Below are positions 47,313 through 59,171 of a stretch of DNA of 64,000 bases, piece by piece (the first letter of the stretch is position 1; each line of letters starts with the position of its first letter). The notes under the pieces were generated by a model. The model saw only the letters and a list, made by a program, of their open reading frames with translations, ran no database searches and had not been told where the DNA came from. The position numbers and the translations under genes were made by a program. Origin of the DNA: Bisporella sp. PMI_857 (Eukaryota > Ascomycota > Leotiomycetes > Helotiales > Helotiaceae); NCBI GenBank assembly GCA_021307315.1, contig JAJSPD010000039.1, positions 124,001 to 188,000 of the forward strand. Reading direction: 5' to 3'.

Positions 47313-49073
47313 TCACTGCACTTTAAAGAATCCACGCCATAATCCATATGACGTGAAGATACCACAAGGGTCAATATCCCTTTGAATCGAAATCAATCGC
47401 TGCTTGTTTTCTTCTCCATAGCCAGTGAAAACATCTTGCCCCTTGTTCGCATAATTAATATATATGAATGGATGTAACACGTTAAGATCTTCCGCGGCCT
47501 GTCTGAAGCTTGCGATGAAACGTTCCGCAAAAGAATATGCGGTGGCGTCATCGGCGGTACGAACCCAGCTTACCGAAAGGAGGTTGACTGCTCTATCATC
47601 AGTATATTTTAAAGTCCGTCGAACTTGGAAACTCTGCCCATGATGGTCTAGAGACTTACCAACGAGATGCCCGTCGACGTTTATACCGAGAGCATTGCCT
47701 CCTCTCAACTGCATTTTCTCAATTGCCACAGCTGGGATAGAGTACGTAATCAATTCCGGGTTGACACTGGTTAGATTTCCTAACGATTGAATATTATTCT
47801 TGAATATCCCAATAGCCTGTTTGCCGAGCTCGACGGATGGGTAATGTGTCAGAGAGGCGAAGATGTTCCTGCCAGGTCATTAGAGAACTCTTCTCTGTCT
47901 GCAAATGCCCCGCCTTCCACTGTCCCACAAGAACGTACCTGGTTTGTCCTAGAGGTCCACTGAATCTTGTGCTGTTCGCTAAGCTATTAATGGTTCCAGT
48001 GAGGTTGCTTAGAGCAGGAATTGCATTCAAAGATTTGAATACAGGTGGGTTAAGAACAGGCTCGGCATAGCGTTGAGTGCTGGACATCACATAGCGATTC
48101 TGTGCTGCGGAATAGGCGTATCGGTACTCCAATCCGATGTTAGTATCTTCGGCATCCTCCACAGTGAAAATTTTCTCGGCCTCGTCAAGGAATTGGTCTG
48201 TCTGATCATCGCCGAAAGTGCGTGAGCCCGTATAAACAGGCCCTTGAGGAAACACTGTCACATTGAGTGATATTACGATACCGAAGTTATTACCACCGCC
48301 TCGAAGAGCATAGTATAAGTCTGGATGTTGATTTTCAGATATTGTAGCTATAGTCGAGTTCGGCAGTATAATCTTTACCCGTCAGCAGGGGCAAATATGT
48401 GCAGATTAGAAATATAGATACCTCATACTCGAGAACATTGTCTAGGGCCCATCCGTGCTTCGCTGAAAGCACCGATGTTCCTCCTCCAAGTGTAAATCCA
48501 CCAATACCCACTTGTCCGACCCTTCCTCCAACATAAGCCAGGCCGTACGGATCAAGAGCAGAAAATACCTGGCGGGTGAGGGCTCCGCCACCAATGCGAG
48601 CAGTAGTGCGGTCGTCCGAGACCACTGTAGTATTCATTAGGCCCAAGTCTATCGTTACTCCGCCGACGGAAACCGAGTCATCAGGAAATCGTGAGTGGCC
48701 ACCGCATTTAACAGCGAATCTGCACCAGTTATCCACAAGAACCTGCAAGACGAAGGCAACCTCTTTAGAAGAGACTGGTTCAACGCGGCAGACATAAACA
48801 GTTTGTAGTTGCTTTTGATCCCAGATGGCAAATGCTGCGTCGGCATCTTTGTAATGCAGCCTTCCTGGAAACTCCAAGGCAAGTCTCTCGCACTGCTCTT
48901 GTCAGACCTTGATCTCAGGTGTTTCAGGCTTCCCAAGGACGTACAGCTTGCTGACAGGCTCCTTCCTGTATGGGACAGGTATGATTCTTTGCGGAGATGG
49001 CATTAACAGCACTTGCCAAGCCGAGTCGAAGGGCTAATAGTTCCAACAAGAAAACAGAGCGTGTGTACCACAT
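47313..49073 (-). CDS. Secreted FAD-linked oxidoreductase (VAO/BBE family)
   Basis: Five exons (48945-49073, 48422-48892, 47939-48372, 47660-47868, 47313-47587) encode 505 residues. An N-terminal signal peptide is followed by the FAD-binding_4 domain: VAFVLQVLVDNWCRFAVKCG and GHSRF carry the His that usually holds FAD, then IGGGALTRQVFSALDPYGLA and GIGGFTLGGGTSVLSAKHG. The stretch YYALRGGGNNFGIVISLNV precedes the substrate domain. The BBE motif closes the protein: YINYANKGQDVF, RLISIQRDIDPCGIF. The second FAD-linking Cys of bicovalent members (usually GxCxxVG) appears replaced by Val in RVGQVGIGG, so single attachment is expected. Such oxidases act on sugars, alkaloids or polyketide/terpenoid intermediates. 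All four introns are short (49-72 nt). Confidence 0.9.
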
Positions 49074-50357
49074 AGCGTCAGCAAGGAAACTAAAAGGACA
49101 GAATGAACTGTGCGGTTCAAAAGACTTGGATAAGAACCAGAACAGTGTAGGGCGAGATGCTACTTTTATAACTTAGCTTTCTTGGTGAGTTGCATTCTTC
49201 GGCTAACGCTGACGGCGGGCCACTTGCAATTACCAAATAATACCAAGGACAATTAGGAGTTTGTTTGATGTCGACCATGGCTTAGCAGACTGCATACTTG
49301 ATGGGAATTTATTGCCCATTCTAGTCTAGACTGAGCCTCTGCTTATTATTGCTCAAGCTTGCACTGAGGCAGATCAGACAATGATACATCAACGGATCAA
49401 CGGACCAGAAATAAATATGTGAAGAATTTCTCAAATGCACATATAATATAAGCAACGGAGCATCAAACGGAGTTGTTTAGGTCCGGCAGTTGCTGTTGTA
49501 TGAATTGCCCGGCCCACCCCCATCCATGGTACCTAATAATGGGACGGTCAAGAGCCTGCCGTAGCTTATAGTTAACAAAACCACATGCTCGCTGAACGAT
49601 ATGTGTATAGATACTAGACCCAAATGTACCAAGCCAAGTCCAGCCCCGTTAGTTTACAACTATGTATTTACCGCCGATTTTTTTTTGCGGTTTAAACAGC
49701 ATTTGCTAAGTAAGCCGTTGGTACTAAATGAATAAATCAAAATAGTGTTTCAAACCGAGATATCGAATACTGACTGGAGTAACTTTTGTTATAATCTTAT
49801 TTTGGCCATTGAAGCTGCTTTTTGCCACCGCAACAAATAGCAACAAGAACGCTGAATTGACTAGACTTTTCGCATTGAGTTGCTTGTGTCAGATGATTTT
49901 TTTCAAATAATTATTTGTACCAACATATGGTAACATGCTCAGAAGGAGGAACTCCGCATTGTGAGCCTGTAGATGGAATTATTGTATTCCAATAAGCTCC
50001 CCTGACCATTTTTCATACAGCTTGGCAGACTAGTCGGCCCCACTGTAAGCCGCATACATTAGCGCAAGAGTGCCATTGGAACACAGTTACAGGGTTGGGT
50101 ACTTGATGCCTTTCTAGGACTAGTAGAAAGTAGCCTTACGCTTCATTGTAAGAGTGGATCAGAAACTTTTGCATTATTACAAAGAGGATATAGCGTCAAA
50201 GGAGGATAATAGTTAGCATAAGTGGAAGCGCCCCGCTCCAACAATGGTGGATCTCCGCACTGGTATAAGCCGCTTGCATACATCCATTCTCCTTGTCTTC
50301 CATCTTCCATCTAGCACCTAACTTTCAGCTCTCTAAATTCCTATCAAACTAAGCGTA
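49074..50357. promoter_or_regulatory. Divergent upstream region of the FAD-linked oxidase and bZIP genes
   Basis: 1.28 kb between the two divergent start codons. No bZIP-binding site such as TGACGTCA was recognised. The region is long enough for two separate promoters. Confidence 0.35.
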
Positions 50358-51258
50358 ATGGACAAACAAGTTACCGGCATTATTGAACCACCAATAGTGA
50401 TTACGGAGCTGTTAATGCAGCATCGGCAGCATGTCCGAAATGTAGAAGATGATTGGACAGGGACAACGAACAGGCTTGAACGACGAAAGCGCCAGAATCG
50501 TCTTAGCCAAAGAGCGTATCGTAAGGAATATCACCTTGTTTGTTCTAACCTCATCGGCTGACTAGGACCACCATCTTGCAGGTAACAGACACCAGCAAAA
50601 GCAGCCCGATCCGACCTCCCTTGACCCAGATTGTGCTAGCAATAAGCAGCTTGTTCGTTTCCATGGCTGTTCCCTTCTCCCAACCATAAAACGGAGGGAG
50701 GAGGCACAGCTTCTTGCTCAGCAGATGTATCATAATTACAGATCTGGGATGCTTCGCCATGGATACTTAAGTCTCGTCACTAAGCTTAATATACTTGATG
50801 CTATCAGCCACAATGCCGCCGCCCTTGGATTCACCGTGGAGGGGCTATGCTGCGACGAACTTATATCGCCCTTCAATCTGCACGGGCCAGAACCAGCTGA
50901 AGGCGCCGTATTTCGCTCGTGCCCTCCGACTTTGCGGCCAACCCTGATACAACGGACGATGATTCACCATCCCTGGATTGATCTTTTCCCTATACCGCAT
51001 TTCCGAGACAATGTTCTGATAGCCACCAACGCTGGCATGCTAGATGAGGACGAGTTATGTGCAGATCTTCTTAGAATCAGAGAGGATAATGACGCAGCAC
51101 AGCTCATCGTCTGGGCTGGTTCATGGGATATTCAAGGATGGGAGGCTAGTGTTCCCTTTCTGAAGAAATGGGGATGGTTAATGAGGGGTTGTCTTGAGCT
51201 TTGCCGGGCAACAAATGAATGGCGGGATAGGAGGGGCGAAAAAAGACTTTATTTCTAG
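50358..51258 (+). CDS. bZIP transcription factor with DUF3425-type C-terminus
   Basis: Two exons (50358-50520 and 50582-51258, 61-nt intron, phase 1) give 279 residues. The basic region is RLERRKRQNRLSQRAYRNRH, with its last residues created by the splice; this is the NxxxQxxxR-like layout of fungal bZIP factors. The leucine zipper is short or degenerate. The C-terminal domain carries LDAISHNAAALGFTVEGLCC, the fungal HPWIDLFPIPHFRDN segment and WDIQGWEASVPFLKKWGWL, as in DUF3425 proteins. These are nuclear regulators often found in or next to secondary-metabolite and stress gene groups. It is divergent from the FAD-linked oxidase, so it may be that gene's regulator. Confidence 0.9.
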
Positions 51259-53112
51259 CTAATAGTGACTCCAACGTGACAATGGCTTTCTTGGAGATTG
51301 TTCGATTTATTTGTTACGTTTTGCATCGGCAAAGTCTGTGTACAACTCTCCTTCCGTGTTCAACTACTACTGAAAATGATACAACATCCCTGTTCAAGTT
51401 CGCTGCATCATATGCAATGATTTGGTAGAAGAAATGATCCGGACTCTGCCTACAACAACACTAGATGTTAGTCGGACTTACTGCTCCGAGATAACCAGTT
51501 TGACCATCCTCATGTTCTAGCTCTCCATTTTCGCTCGAGGCCTCGCCTGTGGCTAAAGGCTAGTTGGTAATTTGTGAAAACCTCTCGTGGGTTATAGATA
51601 ACCCTTTGCCAACGGGGAGGTCGGTCATTAACTTGTCGAAGATGCCAAACCTTAGCGCATCTTCGAGAACGTTGAACCACAAAGTATCGGAAGTGAATAG
51701 TTGGTCGCGTGAATGAAAATGCATCACGTAACGCATGGTGAGGCTTTTCAGTGATCCCTCACAATCTGCCGGCTCCCTGTCTGTGAAATGGAAGAGGAGA
51801 CTTAGTCCTGCCATGTAGCAAGAATGTATTCGCAAAAACTTGCCGAATAGAACATTTAATGAAACCTATCAAAGGCGTTGACACAGCAGTCCAGATATAG
51901 CTGATGCCTTCCGTGGGGGCCAGTGCCGGGAGCAAAGGAGCTTAACCATCTTGCCAATGCTTGTCTTGTGGATAATTATTCGAATCTGCGATGATCAATT
52001 TTTCGCTCTCATGAACACCACAATAGCTGCATCAGATTGAGCTTGTCTCTCATCGGCTCTCTGATCCAAGATTAAAGGCTCATAGCCAATGTTAACGTAC
52101 AGTCTGAGAGTTCGACTTGCTGATCCCTGCACGGGCCAGGACAGGGTATGACATAACACAGGTGCTTCTGGGGATCCCATGGAGTAGTGCAGACATTATC
52201 CAGGATATGTCATAGCCTAGTCCAAAGAATTTAACCCTTTGTATAGCACAGAGCCGCATTTCTACAATCTTACTAAAGAGCAACCTCACAAAGGAGGTAG
52301 CACACTAATTCTGCACTTACCGTGTTGTATTGTGGTTGATTGTTTATTTAAACAAGCTTTCTGTAAACGAGGTTACTATCAGTGTCAGACTTGTTCTTAG
52401 AGAGCACTTTGTATAGAGCTGCAGCTATCTGCCTTTTTACCTTTAATCCTGTCTAACATGGTTCCACTGGCATACTACTTGTAATAGAAGTAAGAAGACG
52501 GCAAAGAAGATAGATGAGAAGATAGTCGAGAAGATAGATGAAGAAGAGAGGTTAAGGAAGGAAAGAGGGCATTGCGGTTGCAATTTACAGAATGACAGGC
52601 TGACGGGGTATAGCGTTTAGGGATGAGTTGTTAATATAAGGCGATGACAGGTTTTGATCCTTGACTACGCGAAAGGGAGCTGTTGGGACCTGTTGTTAAT
52701 AGTTGACAATTCCTAACAAGACGAGTGAGCAGACCTGAGCCATGCCTGAGCAGGCGGTGTGGGCCCAAGTGTTGGGATTCCAGTGGTATGATAGAGCTTT
52801 TACAATTACACATAGGAAGGGGCTTGGTTGAACTCTGTACTAAACAGAATTGATATTCAGCAGATGATCCAGCATTATAAGGGGAAAGTGAAATAGCACT
52901 CACCTTCTCATGAATAATAAAAAGTAAACAAAATAATTCAACGCGTAACAGTCAAATAAAAAGCCCGTTTGGGAAGGCACACCCGTGTCAGACTATTCTG
53001 CCCACCCTCATCCTCAAGTAACCGTCACCGCCATTCCTCGGGTAACCAGCCACTCAGCGTCTAAAAAACACAATCCCGAAGTTTAGCCGAAAAGGGGCAC
53101 CGTATGTGCACA
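51259..53112. other. Intergenic with an unassigned minus-strand frame
   Basis: 1.85 kb. A minus-strand frame at 51560-51835 (91 codons) reads like protein (LWFNVLEDALRFGIFDKLMT), and another at 51995-52180 lies upstream of it. They could be exons of a small gene or a decayed one, but no splice structure was convincing. A purine-rich block (AAGAAGA units) is near 52490-52570. Confidence 0.4.
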
Positions 53113-55598
53113 ATGGAGGTCTCTGTAAGTGCTAAATATATCGTGACGCGTCGCTATCTTGACAAAAGATTCACTGACAATTAGAAGACTAGTCCCTACT
53201 TGGGGAAGGAGCCTGAAGATATCACCCAGCAACACGAATCTTTCGCAAGCGATACTACAGGCAGCTTCCACACGTCGTTCAGTGATACTTCTAGCAAGTT
53301 CGAAACTGCTCCCTCGAGCCCAGTAAAACAGCTTACTGAGGAGAGGCTGAGCCCACAGAAGTCTGTCGTGGCGAAGGCTATTGTCCCTGCCATCCCAAAA
53401 TCATTCACTCCTAAGAAAGTTGTGCCAAAGACGCTGGAACTGCAGAGAAACGACCCAGTGGCTGATAAGTCAGACAGAAACACTGCAGAGAGAAATATCC
53501 CGGAGATTAGGGTTTCAGAAATCGAGGTCGAAACTATGCAGCATGTAGGGCAGCCATCATTGGAGCAGCAGCCAAACGCCAGCATGTCGTCTGCACCAGT
53601 CCACCCACTCAACCTAGCTTCAGTAAGAAGACACATCTCCCGCTCACCAGAATACACAGAGGTCACCAGAAACGCATACATAGGAGAGGCAGGCCTAAGC
53701 CCATCTTTCGATGTCCCTGGAATGCCAAGTGAGATCTATGCAGATTTGGTACACAGTGGTGTTGCCGTTTATTTTCGTGGCGTTCCTGCTGAAGTTACTT
53801 CACCAGAGTTGATGCGTAATTTGACAGGCCATCATGTCCTTTATGACGTCTGTAAGTATCAGAGACTCTCATACATTTTGGAAATGTTCATAAACTTAGC
53901 TAACACCCTCTGTGCAGGCCTTGTAGACTTGACCGCCCAACAAACGTTTCGCTGGCTCATTTTTCAGACCTGGCAAGACGCTAAAGCATTCATTGAAAAC
54001 CACTATATTGTACGTGCTACTTGGAGATTAGAGAGTAAGACTCTTCGTTCGAAAGTCTTTGCATGCCCGGCTTTGGAACCAGGATACGTATTTATAGGTT
54101 CCCCTGGTATCCCGACCGATGGATGGGAGAAAAACTTGTTTTGTAAAGTTCTGTGGGAATATCACCTAGATATGGAGGTTCGTTTCGATCAACAGCATGA
54201 AGTTGGTAGAGCGGCATGCTAACAAAATATAGACATGGAATACCCAACAAGCCCTGCTCAATACCATGCCTTCTCCACCAGCTCCAGTTGCTGCAAAGAG
54301 AGAGATTGGACCAAAGATGCCACCAATTGGAACCCCAAGACCACCAGGATGGGCACCTCCAGTGGCAGCATCAGACAATATCCTAACTGAAGATCTCACT
54401 ACAATCAGTCAACCGCAACCCAAGCAACAAATATTCGGAACGGAGGCAACCAAGGACCCCTCATCAAGCAATGTTGACTTTGGACAGGCGGCAGTTGCCC
54501 GTGTAACAGCAGCACTTTCAGAGGCGAAGTTGGCAGATGACATAGCAGCAGAGGAAGGACCAGCAACTATTCATGCAGCATCGAGCAATTCATTCGTACC
54601 ACAAGCCACTACATGGGCAAAATTGGCTCAGAAAGCCATCGGCGAAGAGAAGAGCATCAACATCAAGACCGTAGTCACCAAGCCTACTCGTGAGTCCCAA
54701 ATCCACTGGAGATAACTTTTCCTATGCAATTTTTGTGACGTACTGATAGGTTTAGATCCTGCTCCTACCCCTCGGCTTAGAACAATCGGACGTATTCCAG
54801 CTGTAGAACCGCAAGAGAAGCAGATGCGTCTGGTAGTCCTGTGGAATCTCCCTCAAAACATCACCTTGACGGACGTCAGCAATGCAATTAAGGAGGGTCC
54901 AGTCTTCTCCATCCACTTTACAAATGATCCCAATACTGGACAGAAGTCTGCTGCTGTCGTTTTCCAACATGCTGAACAGGCCCAAGAGTTTCAGGATGCC
55001 CTAGAGCAGGAGAAGGCTCGCGGCGCTCCCAACCGATTCAAGTTTATTGCAGACTCTGCCGTCGAGGTCGATACACTCATCCCAGTAAGTGGAATGGCTG
55101 GAATATTTTCGCCCAGTAATGCTTTGCAGAAAACTAACTAGCATTGTGTGTAGATGGATGAGGTCATGAAGAAGATGGGATATCCAACTTATGCTAGTCG
55201 ACGCCTTACTATTGCCAAGAAGGGATTCTTCTTTATCATGAAGGAGTCTCATTTTAGAGTATTCTGCGAGAAGGTAGTTGCCAAGGAGGACATCCAGTAA
55301 GTTTAATCCGTTGCCTTGCACCCCATGGCGTATACTAACATGAAGTTAAGACTCATCTGGCTATACAATGGTGGGAATGCAACAGCCGTCTTCGCAAAGG
55401 TTATTGATGCAGTATGTTAACCCATATAGAAGTAATAGAACCGCGAAGCTGACATCACTTTAGATCAAGGTCAAGGAGGCCCTAGACAAGGAGCGAGACA
55501 AGGCCGATCCAAACAGCCACTTCTATGAATTGCAGACCTCTTTTTCTAAGGATCCCTGCGTTCAAGACATTAATCTTTCCACAGATTTGCATACTTGA
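53113..55598 (+). CDS. Large multi-exon protein with an RNA-recognition-like C-terminal half
   Basis: Eight exons (53113-53124, 53185-53851, 53918-54177, 54233-54689, 54756-55084, 55154-55296, 55351-55411, 55464-55598) give 687 residues. The first 180 residues are Ser/Thr/Lys-rich and disordered. The core shows GVAVYFRGVPAEVTSPELMR followed by RWLIFQTWQDAKAFIEN, then a Pro-rich linker (PKMPPIGTPRPPGWAPPVA). A second unit, LVVLWNLPQNITLTDVSNAI followed by SAAVVFQHAEQAQEFQDAL, has the beta-alpha-beta spacing and phenylalanine pattern of an RRM. An RNA-binding role is inferred, not established, and I do not recognise the whole protein. An in-frame ATG at 53104 is an alternative start. Intron 3 uses a GTTCGT donor; intron 2 is 66 nt and has no in-frame stop. 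Confidence 0.72.
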
Positions 55599-56802
55599 CT
55601 GAGAGCGTTGACGGTGGCAGGTTTTGTAGGATATTTTTGTAAGGCTTATAACAATTCATTATGGCACGCGCAACCAACGCGCATATCGAGGGTGCCTTTT
55701 TAGGGTCTACTTAGGGACCATCAATTTCAATTCATGCATTCTGTATCCGCACTTCTTCACCATAATTTCAAGTAATACTCTGGAGGTATGTTAATGCCTT
55801 CTTTGCAGTACTTCCCCTGGTATCGGGGCTTCTATATCGAACCGGCTGGAGGCGTGTAAGGCGGATAGAGTAGTGTCACAAACCCACATCAGGCGTCGAG
55901 TGGGCTAGTTGAGTGGCTCTTACTACGAGAAATCTAAGCTGGAAAGAAAAGGTTGAGCTCAAAGGAATCTTTAACCAAGTGAAATTGAAAATCATGTAGT
56001 TTCTGGTTTCAAATAAAATAGTAACCCACCGAAATGGTTACGTGTTGGCTTACGTATTAGTTGTCACCGCACGCGCTGTGGCTCTATAGAGACAGTGGGT
56101 AACGATGGTATAATGCCAGATTCTAAAGCTAAGCAGGAAAAGAGAGCTCGAGAGGAGCGAGAAATATACACAGTAGGCTCCTCTAACAGGCCGAGCGCTC
56201 TTGGCACGTTCCCGTTTTGACCTGTAATCTTGTACCAAGCTATAGATAGCAACATGGCCACCTAGTCATATGACTGCCGTGACAAATGCTCCCAGGTTTC
56301 AGAGGTCTTCTTAAACATTAGCTCCTAGGACTAGTGTTCCTTCTAAGCCGTTCTATCCCTGGAGTCCTTCTGGCTCTGGGATATCCACGTGCCCTGCCTT
56401 CAAGCCGTAACATTGGGGCCATCAAGAGGGGGGATAGTGGTTAGGCTCTGTATTAATACAAAATATTGAAGAGATATATAGTAGATCGTAGATTAAGGGC
56501 CCGAAAGCTTGTAGATTTACATGTGTAAAGAAAAATTACTTTTTATATAACTAGCTCCTCTCCTAAAAAGCCCTTGAGTGCCCTGCCCTGTTAAAAAAAA
56601 GTTCTTTTCCACCTATAGCAACCGTTCCAAATTCATATATCAACAAGATATGCCAGCACACACACCACAACTTTGAATTTATTTCACAATCCCATTATTC
56701 GATGTCACACAACATAAGATTCTTATTTAGATAATCCGTCCACCACGCCCTCTTCACTAACAACAATAAATGCATTGACCTTGTTGTTCACACTAACAAA
56801 GC
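55599..56802. other. Intergenic, start of an AT-rich island
   Basis: 1.2 kb. A minus-strand frame near 56050-56261 and a plus-strand KAKQEKRAREER-like stretch have no recognisable homology. Nothing supported. Confidence 0.45.
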
Positions 56803-57033
56803 CTAGGCGCTTATGCTCTTAAACCAGCGTGTCCGCCCATGCCTGCTCCTTATATATCTCCCGGCATTAATACACGTCTGGCAAGGCTGCGAGTAGTTGT
56901 TGCAGCCCGGGTCCCTCACTGTAGCACGTATAGTGCAGCAACCGAACCAGCAGCCAGATCGAGTAATGTCTACAGGCACGTCATAGGTGCAACCACACAG
57001 GTACTGCGCTGTCTTCCAATGCTGTATGCACAT
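56803..57033 (-). CDS. Small Cys-rich ORF, possible relic or small protein
   Basis: A 76-codon frame starting at an internal ATG (57033) encodes eight cysteines in the order YLCGCTYDVPVD, GCWFGCC, DPGCNNYSQPCQTCINAG, followed by GRYIRSRHGR. The regular Cys spacing and the absence of stops in AT-rich DNA make chance less likely. It has no signal peptide from this ATG; the open frame extends upstream to 57240 with a more hydrophobic sequence. I do not know the family. It may be one exon of a larger or decayed gene. Confidence 0.4.
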   Translation of the reverse strand: MCIQHWKTAQYLCGCTYDVPVDITRSGCWFGCCTIRATVRDPGCNNYSQPCQTCINAGRYIRSRHGRTRWFKSISA

Positions 57034-59171
57034 AACTATGTATCCTTTATAGGAGATTTTGACCAGAGCAGAGGCGTGTTGTGGTGTCTCTTGTAAGTGT
57101 ATAAGGTATGAATCGCATAAGACCAAAACACAACGTGTGTAGGAGTTGTTTTTAGTCCCCCCCCAAAAAACAAGTGCGGCTATTGTTTTAAAAATGAATG
57201 TTAGTATAAATGTATAGTTACAAGTAGAGCTTAAGACCAAGTGTATAATGAAAAATAAGGTTGTTCAGCATATTACAAAATCTAATGCAATTGTGATTTC
57301 AAAAAGAATAATATTTTTACTTGCTAGTCAGAAGTGCGCTATTTGAACAAAGTTAAAAGTTATTAAAAAAACCTTCATTTCAGCGCTGAATCTCTTAGAT
57401 ACATAAAATTTTCTCTCAAAACTGATCACACAAGAAAATAAATGCTTTAACTTAATTTATACTTACTTTTATTTTTCAGCCTGTTTACAAAAGAGTACTT
57501 CGCATTTTGGTAAAAACGCTTATTAGAATGTCAACAAGCTGTTAATTGCTTAGGCAGCAGCAGACACTACAAAAAGTAAGAATTAGCGCACGACCAAAAA
57601 GTAATAAGTTGGGAGTGGGCTATAAAGCAGCATGGCTTATTTATATATAAATGAGCATAAAGGCATTTATCTACGTGATCCAATTACATCGATCTCAAAA
57701 ATAAAGCGATCATTAAGATTGCGCAGGGTTGTTTGAGATAGTAAAGCTGTGCACTTTGTTTGATGGAGGGAGGGCTACATAGCATCCTAACTGGAGTAGT
57801 TGCGCCAGTTGAAGAAATTCTAGCATATCCAAATATAAAAAGAGCTATTAGTGTATTGTCAAGCAACAATCTATTGTTACTATTTCTTTTTTGCTTAACA
57901 GACAGAAGTTAAATATAAAAAAAGTAGTGCTTAAAAGCTTGAATTTAATAAACAGCATGCATATGTGAATACCAAGGTGTGTAACAGGTACATGCACACT
58001 TTGGGCGTTTGTCACCGACATGCCTAGTTACGTGACGCCCTGACATGTGCACATGCCCACCTTTGTACATGTAGATAGTTTTATTTCCTTGCTTGATCCC
58101 TGGTTAATGGAGTACTGTGCTGTAGAGATCTGACTGAGTGCTCGCGTGACATTCCAAAGGTTTGGCAGCCTTACTTACACCAAATACCACGGGGGAAAGT
58201 AAAAGTTAAAAGTTATCAAGTATATATTTTTATTACAAATTCAAACAAGCACTTGAGCTATACTTTTATAAAAATTGTCCTAGTTTCTTTAAATTTATGT
58301 TTGAAGTGACTTGCAATACAATCACATGACTAAATAGCCATCCAAGCTACATCCAAGCTATCAATGTCACGTGTATATTCTGTCTGGCCAGCATTGTCAG
58401 GAATCGGTTTACGCAATGTCGGTCAAGGAGCTAGAAAATTTCTTTATATATTTGCGGCTTAGAACTGTAGATAATATCATTTGTAATACACCTAATAATC
58501 CTGTATTCTATCGCTGTGATACCCTCGTAGAACCTCCAATAGGCATTCTAGTTGAGAGATCCACTTCCTGACAAGCATGTAACTATCGGATATGCGTCTC
58601 CTACGGGATTGTGGCATAATTACTTTAAACACTTATTTTAAAAATATATAACAGCACAGGTATTCGGGCCGTTTACTTGTAATCCGACCCCATAATGACT
58701 ACCCCTCTTGACCATTTGTTCTCATTAGCAAAATAGGATGCGAAATTGGTGCAGCAAGTAGGCGCCTGGCCCAAACGAGCGAGCTCGAGCCCGTCGGCAA
58801 GTGGCTCCGAGACGGTGCTAGTCTTTGAGCCATATATTTCTTATCCCTAAGCCACCACTTGGTGATGGCCGTTATAAAAGTCTAGAATGCATTCTGAGGA
58901 GAGCTTTTGCATATTGGGCTTATCGGCGACATCACGACTGCGCCTGCACTTTCCATTATGGGTTTAAGGCCACAAGAAGGCTTGCACAGTATTGCAAATT
59001 TAAAAAGAAAATATCATAAGTGATCAATTATTTGTGTTCCACCGCAGTGATGATCAGGACGCCAGCATCGGATATTCGGTTGAGAACCCATAAATATCCA
59101 ACTTCCCCAGATTCATTGATGGGCTCCATTCAAAAGATCGGCCAGAAGAGAGCTTCAAAAGGTTACTAGAT
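57034..59171. other. AT-rich island without recognised genes
   Basis: 2.1 kb of very AT-rich DNA with many stops on both strands. A GC-richer patch near 57975-58075 contains repeated ACATG/CATGT words that can pair with each other. It may be degraded transposon sequence, but no element was identified. Confidence 0.45.

Noticed and set aside
56050..56261. Possible retrotransposon fragment
   Set aside because: A short charged stretch alone does not identify a gag or pol domain; no LTR pair, primer-binding site or reverse transcriptase motif was found.
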